Positions 21,869 through 27,229 of a stretch of 27,229 nucleotides of DNA are shown here, one piece after another (position 1 is the first letter of the stretch; each line of letters opens with the position of its first letter). Below the pieces are notes generated by a model, which was not told the origin of the DNA, did no database searches, and worked only from the letters and a program-made list of their open reading frames with translations. Both the position numbers and the translations under genes were made by a program. Origin of the DNA: a virus; IMG/VR virus record IMGVR_UViG_3300025030_000370, positions 1 to 27,229 of that record. One strand, 5' to 3'.

Positions 21869-23835
21869 TGGTCTTCGGACTCGGCCCTACGGGGTTCGGG
21901 ATCAAGCGGCTGACGGACGTGCTCGCCGACCTCAAGGCGGCGGCGGCAGCGCAGTTCGGCGCGGGCGTCAACACGTCCAGCGACGGCGCGCTCGGCAAGG
22001 CGCTCGGGATCTTTGCCGAGCCGGTCGCGGAGTTGTGGGCGCTCGCACAGGCGGTGTGGTCGTCGCTATCGCCTTCGACCGCCGAGGGCGTCGCGCTCGA
22101 TTCGATCGTCGAGTTGAACAACGTCGTCCGCCTCGCGCCCGACGAAACGACCTTCTGGGCGCGGCTCGACGGGACCGATACCACGGTCGTTCCCGCGGGC
22201 TCGACGGTGCAGCACCCCGAGGCGCTCGACTCCTACGCGACCGATGCGGACGCGACGATCGACTCGGGCGCAGCGCTTCGGCTCGACGTGCTCGTGTCGG
22301 CGACGGGCGTAGGCAACTGGATCGTGACGATCGACGGCACGGCGTACACGTTTGTTGCGGGAGCCGTCACGCCGCAGCAGATCGTGGACGGTCTCGCCGC
22401 CGTCATCAACCGCACGCCGGCCGACCTGCCGATCCTCGGTGGCGCGGTGAACCAGATCACGCGCACGTTCACGCTCGCCGCCGCGGCGGGCAACGTCACC
22501 GCCGAGTTCCCGGTCGGGCTCGGGATGCGCGTGTTCGGCTCGACGGGGAACGACGGGATCTACACCGTCGTCTCGCGCACCTTCTCGGGTACGCAGACGT
22601 CGATCGTCGTCGCCGAGGACATCCCCGACGCGACGGTGGACGGCAACGTGGCCAAGGGGCTGACGGCTTCAAGCACGGGCGTTCCCGACGCGGACGACCC
22701 CGACGCCGGGAGCCTCGCTGCGAACACGCTCCGCATCCTCGTCCACTTCCCCGCGACGGCAGACGACGCAAGTCTCTACGCGCTCGCCGCCGTGCTCGGG
22801 GCGGCGCCGGGCGCGGGCGCGTGGGCGCTCGCGTCGGTCGGGTCTGCCGCGCTCGTGCGCGCGAGCGAGACCGGGCCGAAGGCGGTCAACGCGAGCGTGG
22901 AGTTCTCGATCCTCTCCGGCGTCGCCGGGTGGGCGGGCGTGTGGTCCGTGCTCGCGGGCGACACGGGGCGCGACCTCGAATCCGACGCCGACCTGCGAAT
23001 CCGGCGCCTCGCGTCACTTCAGCAGGGCGGCTCGACGGTAGACGCGATTCGGGCCGCGCTCCTCGCGCTCGACGGCGTGGACGTGGTGTTCGTCTACGAG
23101 AACGACACGGACGTGGCGATCGGCTCGCGCCCGCCGCACAGCACCGAGGCCGTCGTCGAGGGCGGGTTGCCGGCCGACATCGGGCAGACGATCTTCGACC
23201 AGAAGGCGGCCGGCATCGCGGCCTACGGCACGCGCTCCGTCAACGTGACCGATTCGATGGGCGTCGTACACGGCATCGGCTACTCGCGCGTGACGCTAGT
23301 GCCGATGTTAGCCGTCGTACACGTCCGCACGCTCTACACCGAGGAGACGCTGCCGGATACCGCCGCCGACCTTCTCGCCGCGGCCCTCGCGGCGTGGGGC
23401 AACGCGCACACGATCGGACAGGACGTGATCGCGGGCCGCTCGTGGGGCGCGCTGTACGCAGCCGTCCCCGGGCTCGGGGTGCTCGACGTGCTGATCGCTC
23501 CAACCAGCGGGGTGGCGCGGGCGCTCGACGAATCCGACGCCGTGAACGACTACCTCTACCTCGAAAACGGGGTAGGAGACGTGACGGCGATCTTCGTTCC
23601 CGGGGTGCGCTTCGTCGTCTCCGGCAACACGGCGGGCCTCAACGGCTGCTACACCGTGCAGTCCTCGGCGTTCGTCGCCGGCCGCACGCGGATCACCGTC
23701 GATCAGGACGTGGTGACCACCGTGGGCGCCGGGGCGAACGGCTCGACGTTCCTCGCCTACGACACGAACGCGATCGGCGACACGTCCCGCTCGACTTTCG
23801 ACGCAGTCTCCGTCCTCGCGGTCCTCCCGCCGTAG
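21868..23835 (+). CDS. baseplate J-like protein with two STGNDG domains
   Basis: This is a 655-residue protein, longer than the 300-500 usual for J. The N-terminus (LKAAAAAQFGAGVNTSSDGA, LWSLSP-like WSSLSPSTAEGVALDSIVEL) and the core (GRDLESDADLRIRRLASLQQ, AIRAALLALDGVDVVFVYEN, LAAALAAWGNAHTIGQDV) fit the baseplate J/gp47 family, which forms the wedge arms. Residues 130-180 hold another beta segment (WIVTIDGTAYTFVAG). Residues 199-261 and 572-628 are copies of the repeated domain. The ATG overlaps the wedge stop. The stop is followed 6 bases later by the next gene. Confidence 0.85.
   Translation: MVFGLGPTGFGIKRLTDVLADLKAAAAAQFGAGVNTSSDGALGKALGIFAEPVAELWALAQAVWSSLSPSTAEGVALDSIVELNNVVRLAPDETTFWARLDGTDTTVVPAGSTVQHPEALDSYATDADATIDSGAALRLDVLVSATGVGNWIVTIDGTAYTFVAGAVTPQQIVDGLAAVINRTPADLPILGGAVNQITRTFTLAAAAGNVTAEFPVGLGMRVFGSTGNDGIYTVVSRTFSGTQTSIVVAEDIPDATVDGNVAKGLTASSTGVPDADDPDAGSLAANTLRILVHFPATADDASLYALAAVLGAAPGAGAWALASVGSAALVRASETGPKAVNASVEFSILSGVAGWAGVWSVLAGDTGRDLESDADLRIRRLASLQQGGSTVDAIRAALLALDGVDVVFVYENDTDVAIGSRPPHSTEAVVEGGLPADIGQTIFDQKAAGIAAYGTRSVNVTDSMGVVHGIGYSRVTLVPMLAVVHVRTLYTEETLPDTAADLLAAALAAWGNAHTIGQDVIAGRSWGALYAAVPGLGVLDVLIAPTSGVARALDESDAVNDYLYLENGVGDVTAIFVPGVRFVVSGNTAGLNGCYTVQSSAFVAGRTRITVDQDVVTTVGAGANGSTFLAYDTNAIGDTSRSTFDAVSVLAVLPP
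22462..22650 (+). repeat. STGNDG domain copy 5 (baseplate J)
   Basis: Residues 199-261: RTFTLAAAAGNVTAEFPVGL, then FGSTGNDGIYTVVS, GTQTSIVVAEDIPDATVDG. It lies in the extended N-terminal half of baseplate J, before the conserved core. Confidence 0.85.
23581..23751 (+). repeat. STGNDG domain copy 6 (baseplate J, C-terminal)
   Basis: Residues 572-628, near the end of baseplate J: VTAIFVPGVRFVVSGNTAGL, then NGCYTVQSSAFVAGRTRITV. NTAGLNGCYTV replaces the usual STGNDGTYTV. It is a more divergent copy. Confidence 0.75.
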
Positions 23836-23841
23836 CCGACC

Positions 23842-24981
23842 ATGCTTGCCCGCTGGATACCGCAGCACTTCGCCCGGATGCTCCGGCTCTTGCCGGGGCA
23901 GTTCCCCGGCGATCCGCGCGAGGGAGATTCCGGCTGGCAGCAGATCGTGCGTGCACTCGCGCACGCGGGCGGCGGCGACGCGATCACGGCGATCGACGCG
24001 ACGGCGCGGACGTTCACGCTGGCGGACGACCAGACCGCGCGCTTCCCGGTCGGATTCCTCGCCGAGTGCGGCGGGTCGAGCGCGATCCCGCGCGCGATCG
24101 ACGGCGTGAACGACGGTCGGTACACGGTGACAGCGGTGGCGCTGGTTGCCGGGTCCGCCGTGGTCACGGTCGCCGAGGCGATCCCGTCCGCGGCGCCGGG
24201 CGACCTCGGCTATCTGCGCGGAGACGACACGGCGGCGGTCGTCGCGTACGGGCTCCAACAGATCGAGGAGGTTCTCTTCGACCTCCGCAACCTCCTGACG
24301 TTACGCCGCGCGACGGGGCGCGCGCTGGAGGTGCCCGGCGAGATCCTCGGCCTCGTGCGCACGTCCACTGACGACGAGGTGTACCGCGCCGACCTCTACC
24401 TCCAGGCCGCGATCAACCACTCGCGCGGGACGATCGAGCAGATCAACGCCGCGGCGCAGGGCATGGCCGGCCCCGCTGCCGTCATCCTCCTCCTGGAGCA
24501 CCCGCTCGCGCGCATCTTCCTGCACGTGATCGGCTACCTCGTGCCCCCGGCGACGCGCGCGCGGTTGCGGCGGATCAAGGCCGGCGGCGTGGCGATGGAC
24601 CTGATCGGCGGGGACATGGCCGTGCCGTTCGTGTTCGGGTACGACATGGACGCGGCGGGCGTGGGCGCCGATCCGCCCGGCGAGGACCCGGACGGAGAGG
24701 GCTTCGGCGAGGCGTACCCGATCGTTGCGGTGCTCGTGGGCGGAGCGGGCGCGGGGGCGTTCTACGTCGCGAACGACTGCACCGCCGCCCTCGTTGCGGG
24801 CGACCCGCTCACCGTCGTCGGCAGCACGAACAACGACGGCACGAAGACGATCGTGACCCTCACCTACGAGGCCGGTCCGGTCCGCACGCGGATCGACGTG
24901 GCCGAAGCCGTGCTTGCCGTCGCGGACGGGCAGGTCCTCGACGGCGGCGACGGCTCCGGTGACTTCTGCGAGGTGTGGTAG
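23842..24981 (+). CDS. baseplate protein, DUF2612/tail protein I-like, with two STGNDG domains
   Basis: This is a 379-residue protein directly after baseplate J, where tail protein I is expected. The N-terminus (LARWIPQHFARMLRLLPGQF) and centre (LRNLLTLRRATGRALEVPGE, EVYRADLYLQAAINHSRGTI, EQINAAAQGMAGPAAVILLL) match DUF2612-type proteins that connect wedge to tail fibres. Copies of the repeated domain occupy residues 56-123 and 303-369, the latter forming the C-terminal end. Between them is an acidic linker (GADPPGEDPDGEGFGEA). The start ATG follows the J stop by 6 bases. Confidence 0.78.
   Translation: MLARWIPQHFARMLRLLPGQFPGDPREGDSGWQQIVRALAHAGGGDAITAIDATARTFTLADDQTARFPVGFLAECGGSSAIPRAIDGVNDGRYTVTAVALVAGSAVVTVAEAIPSAAPGDLGYLRGDDTAAVVAYGLQQIEEVLFDLRNLLTLRRATGRALEVPGEILGLVRTSTDDEVYRADLYLQAAINHSRGTIEQINAAAQGMAGPAAVILLLEHPLARIFLHVIGYLVPPATRARLRRIKAGGVAMDLIGGDMAVPFVFGYDMDAAGVGADPPGEDPDGEGFGEAYPIVAVLVGGAGAGAFYVANDCTAALVAGDPLTVVGSTNNDGTKTIVTLTYEAGPVRTRIDVAEAVLAVADGQVLDGGDGSGDFCEVW
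24007..24210 (+). repeat. STGNDG domain copy 7
   Basis: Residues 56-123 of the DUF2612-like protein: RTFTLADDQTARFPVGF, then GVNDGRYTVTAVAL and TVAEAIPSAAPG. VNDGRYTV is the core motif here; the loop before it is longer (GGSSAIPRAIDG). Confidence 0.8.
24748..24948 (+). repeat. STGNDG domain copy 8
   Basis: Residues 303-369, at the C-terminus of the DUF2612-like protein: GAFYVANDCTAALVAG, then VVGSTNNDGTKTIVT, then TRIDVAEAVLAVADGQV. It ends 10 residues before the protein end, so the domain is the terminal module here. Confidence 0.8.
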
Positions 24982-24999
24982 CATGGCGAAGGAGAGCAC

Positions 25000-26631
25000 A
25001 TGAGCGCGAAGCCAGGCGAAGCCGTTGTCGGAGATTCCGGCGTCCCCGCCGAGTGGGCGAGCGGCGCGCCGATCACCGATCCGAACTCCGGGCAACTGAA
25101 CGCCATCGAGCCCGTCGCCCCCGTGAAGGCGTCCGGGTTCGTGCCCTACCGCGTGAAGCCCCCGCGCAACTGGGTCAACTGGCTCCTGCGGCGCAACTAC
25201 GACTGGCAGCAGTACTTCGACGCGACGTGCCAGCGGACGGCCGTGCGTTTCGTGGCCTCCGCAACCGCAAGCGACGACGCGAAGAGGATGTGCGACTACC
25301 TTTGCACGGGCATCAACGACGCGACGCTGATTCGCGCAGCCCTTGCGGACGCGGCGGCAGATGGCGGCCTCGTTCAGCTCTCGGAAGGGACCTTTGTTCT
25401 CGCCACGGCGGACCCCGCGAATCCCGGGATCTGCCTCGCCCCGGCGGCGAACGTCGTGCTTCGCGGGGCCGGTCGTGCCACGCAACTGGCGCCCCTCGGC
25501 GCCGTCAACATGGACATGATTTCCCCGGTCGGGGACGGCGTCGAGATTCGAGACCTCGACATCGACGGGACGACCGGCGGCGGCCTTCAGGGCGGTATCT
25601 ACCTCAACGGCCGACAAGACTGCGTCGTCGACAACGTGCGCGTCGTGGACATGATCGGCGCCTTCCCGGCGACGGGCTACGGCGTCCGGATCGTGAACGG
25701 GGCCGACTGCCGCCTGTCGCGCTGCTACGTGGGCGGGTGCGCCGGGTACGGCATTCTCGCCACGGAGACGGCGCCCGCGATCCGGCGACACCGCGTCGAG
25801 GATTGCGACGTTCGCAACTGCTGCGCTGGCGGGTATCAGGTGTCGTGGACGAGTGGCCACGGCGAAATCCACCGGCTGAACATGACCCACTCGGCCGTGG
25901 CAGCAGGCGGCCTCTTCGTCGGCGGGGCCGAGGCCGTGGTGGCGCGGCGGCTGACCTCTGTGGGACTCCCCGGCGGCGCGCAGAACGGCGTCTACGTCTC
26001 GGCGGGGGCGACCTACCCCGAGGTCCACAACGCGGACCTGTGGTCGTGCGACTACGAGGATGCGGGCGCGGGCGGCAAGGTGTGGGACGTGCGCCTCATC
26101 GACCCGCCGCGGGGCGTCGTGGCGACGGGAAACGGGGTGGAGGTCGCGCGATGCAGAATCGCCGGGGCGCTCGGCGCGGGCGCGGCCATCGCCATCGGCA
26201 ACGCGATCACGGGCGCGGACAGGGCGCGGGTCGTGGGCTGCTACGTCAACACGGCGCAGGGCGACGGGATCGGCTTCAACAACTGCGACGACTTCGTGTG
26301 CGACGCGAACAGCATCCACAACACCGGGCTCGGCGGCGCGGCGAACGCTGCCAGCGTCCTCGTCGTCGGCTCCGCTGGGGGGAGCGTGACCGGCAACGTG
26401 CTCCGCGCGCCCGGAGCCGGCGCGAACACCTACCCGGTCGTCCTCGGCGCGGGAATCGCAAACGCGACCGACATCTACGTGTCCGGGAATCACCTGCACG
26501 CAGGGACCGGAGGCGCGACTGCCGAAGGATTCGTCAACGTGTTCGTCGGCTCGACGGCGTTCGGAGACGACGGGTGGGCGCTTGTGGCACCCCCACTCAA
26601 CACCGTGCTCGCTAGCAACCGCCAACTCTAG
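25000..26631 (+). CDS. tailspike/tail fibre with right-handed beta-helix
   Basis: This is a 543-residue receptor-binding protein. Residues 20-75 form the baseplate-attachment part, with PRNWVNWLLRRNYDWQQYFD, a motif common at phage fibre N-termini. From about residue 100 to the end the sequence is a parallel beta-helix of pectate lyase type, with repeated short strands: LVQLSEGTFVLATA, DGVEIRDLDIDGTTGGGLQG, YGVRIVNGADCRLSRCYVGG, DGIGFNNCDDFVCDANSIHN, and SVTGNVLRAP. Such spikes bind and often cleave surface polysaccharide. I cannot assign catalytic residues. A ribosome site GAAGGAG precedes the ATG by 6-7 bases. Confidence 0.82.
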   Translation: MSAKPGEAVVGDSGVPAEWASGAPITDPNSGQLNAIEPVAPVKASGFVPYRVKPPRNWVNWLLRRNYDWQQYFDATCQRTAVRFVASATASDDAKRMCDYLCTGINDATLIRAALADAAADGGLVQLSEGTFVLATADPANPGICLAPAANVVLRGAGRATQLAPLGAVNMDMISPVGDGVEIRDLDIDGTTGGGLQGGIYLNGRQDCVVDNVRVVDMIGAFPATGYGVRIVNGADCRLSRCYVGGCAGYGILATETAPAIRRHRVEDCDVRNCCAGGYQVSWTSGHGEIHRLNMTHSAVAAGGLFVGGAEAVVARRLTSVGLPGGAQNGVYVSAGATYPEVHNADLWSCDYEDAGAGGKVWDVRLIDPPRGVVATGNGVEVARCRIAGALGAGAAIAIGNAITGADRARVVGCYVNTAQGDGIGFNNCDDFVCDANSIHNTGLGGAANAASVLVVGSAGGSVTGNVLRAPGAGANTYPVVLGAGIANATDIYVSGNHLHAGTGGATAEGFVNVFVGSTAFGDDGWALVAPPLNTVLASNRQL

Positions 26632-26634
26632 CCC

Positions 26635-26997
26635 ATGTCCCGCACCCCCCCGCCACGCTCCGACCCGCGCAGCACAGGGGAGATCCGCCGCGAGGAGCGG
26701 GCCGAGGATCGCGCAGAGCACGTCGCCGAGCGCCTGGAGTGCGCGGCACGGAGAGGGCATCGCGAAGAGCGCGACGAGCAGATGGATCGCATCCTCGCGC
26801 ACATGGCCCAGCGCCTCGATTCCGTCTACGAGGCCATCGTCGGCGACGGCCGCTCGTCGGGATTGCTCGGGCGACTGGAGGCCGTGGAGGCTCGCCAGCG
26901 CGGCGGGGCGCGCCTCGGGTGGGTGCTCGTGGGCACGCTGTTCGCCGCGGGCGGGACGGTGCTCGCGGCGGTCCTGACGCACGGGTGGACGCGGTAG
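26635..26997 (+). CDS. single-TM protein with coiled coil (possible holin)
   Basis: This is a 120-residue protein. Residues 1-60 are highly charged and helical (EIRREERAEDRAEHVAERLE), residues 60-90 continue as a coiled coil, and about 93-115 form one transmembrane segment (LGWVLVGTLFAAGGTVLAAV), with a short HGWTR end. The position after the tailspike fits a lysis gene, and a single TM would be compatible with a class III holin or an antiholin, but no signature proves it. The ATG is 3 bases after the tailspike stop. Confidence 0.65.
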   Translation: MSRTPPPRSDPRSTGEIRREERAEDRAEHVAERLECAARRGHREERDEQMDRILAHMAQRLDSVYEAIVGDGRSSGLLGRLEAVEARQRGGARLGWVLVGTLFAAGGTVLAAVLTHGWTR

Positions 26998-27015
26998 CGG
27001 CGCCGGGTGTACGCT
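26986..27015 (+). promoter_or_regulatory. candidate leaderless promoter before secreted protein gene
   Basis: TGGACG (26986-26991), an 18-base spacer and TACGCT (27010-27015) are followed by 6 bases and the ATG at 27022, without a ribosome site. The -35 overlaps the end of the TM protein gene. Confidence 0.45.
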
Positions 27016-27021
27016 GGCGGC

Positions 27022-27229
27022 ATGAGACGCACCCTCGCCCTCGCCGCCGTGCTCGCCCTCCTCTCCGCGTTCCTGGCGCATCCAGCGTTCGCGCTCCTGC
27101 GCGACCCCGACGACGTGGCGCTGGAATCGGAGCCCGAGGTCCCCGACGATGCGCCGCCCGTGTCGGCGGTGGTCGTCGTCGCCGCGCCCGCCGTTGCTCC
27201 CGCGATCGACCCGCTCGCCCTCCAGGCGC
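27022..27229 (+). CDS. secreted protein, N-terminal part only
   Basis: The gene runs off the window end. The visible 69 residues start with a Sec-type signal peptide: MRRT, a hydrophobic core (LALAAVLALLSAFLA) and a likely cleavage site after AFA. Then comes an acidic, Pro/Val/Ala-rich segment (ESEPEVPDDAPPVSAV) that looks like a linker. There is no lipobox Cys. An exported lysis or envelope-active protein would fit the position, but the rest is not visible. Confidence 0.6.
   Translation, partial: MRRTLALAAVLALLSAFLAHPAFALLRDPDDVALESEPEVPDDAPPVSAVVVVAAPAVAPAIDPLALQA

Noticed and set aside
24979-24984. TAGCAT before the tailspike gene as a promoter -10
   Set aside because: It overlaps the TAG stop of the previous gene, has no -35 at 16-18 bases, and the gene has its own GAAGGAG ribosome site. 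It was kept out of the promoter list.
25000-26631. Diversity-generating retroelement target in the tailspike
   Set aside because: No reverse transcriptase or template repeat was seen in the window, and the 3' end of the gene shows no variable-repeat pattern.
24301-27081. 926-codon open frame on the minus strand
   Set aside because: It is antisense to the DUF2612-like, tailspike and TM genes. It is long only because stop codons are rare in GC-rich antisense frames, and no motif or coupled start supports it.
1-27229. tRNA genes, CRISPR arrays, insertion sequences, integrase or attachment sites
   Set aside because: Reading both strands showed no cloverleaf with CCA-type end, no regularly spaced repeats, no transposase or recombinase motifs. 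The only repeats are the promoter-type elements and the protein domain copies.

Overview
The window is part of the genome of a tailed bacteriophage or prophage with a contractile tail (myovirus morphology), in very GC-rich DNA (about 70% by eye). All supported genes are on the + strand and are packed tightly. Many start codons overlap the previous stop as ATGA or GTGA. The host cannot be named from this stretch. Several intergenic promoters look like TTGAC(G/C)-17-TAG(G/C)(A/G/C)T placed only 5-8 bases before a start codon. That resembles actinobacterial promoters and leaderless mRNAs, so an actinobacterial host is one possibility, not a conclusion.

Layout. 1-1645: the end of an unknown gene and four small genes, two of them Cys-rich. 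1642-3051: a ParB-like domain fused to a DNA methyltransferase. 3048-5331: a tiny ORF, small terminase and large terminase. 5363-11213: head module with portal, Mu F-like minor head protein, XkdF-like prohead protease, an HTH protein, putative scaffold, DUF2190-like cement protein and major capsid protein, closed by a strong stem-loop. 11287-13936: neck and head-tail completion proteins, with a small Cys-rich protein inserted. 13995-17344: sheath (DUF3383-like), tube (DUF3277-like) and tail assembly chaperone with a -1 frameshift site. 17341-24981: tape measure, Dit-like protein, baseplate plug, hub, spike (gp138-like), gp25-like wedge, baseplate J and a DUF2612-like protein. 25000-26631: beta-helix tailspike. 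26635-27229: a single-TM protein and the start of a secreted protein.

The genes together form a nearly complete packaging, head, neck, contractile tail and baseplate set. The most unusual feature is a roughly 60-75 residue beta-type domain, centred on a motif like STGNDGTYTV. It occurs eight times in four different virion proteins: once in the neck protein, three times in the sheath, twice in baseplate J and twice in the DUF2612-like protein. Other notable features are the canonical CCCTTTC slippery site in the chaperone gene, the promoter series at the intergenic gaps, a 28-bp near-perfect repeat ending in a TTGAC box in front of two gene blocks, and a Cys/His cluster inserted in the protease.

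No lysogeny module, tRNA, CRISPR array or insertion sequence was found.
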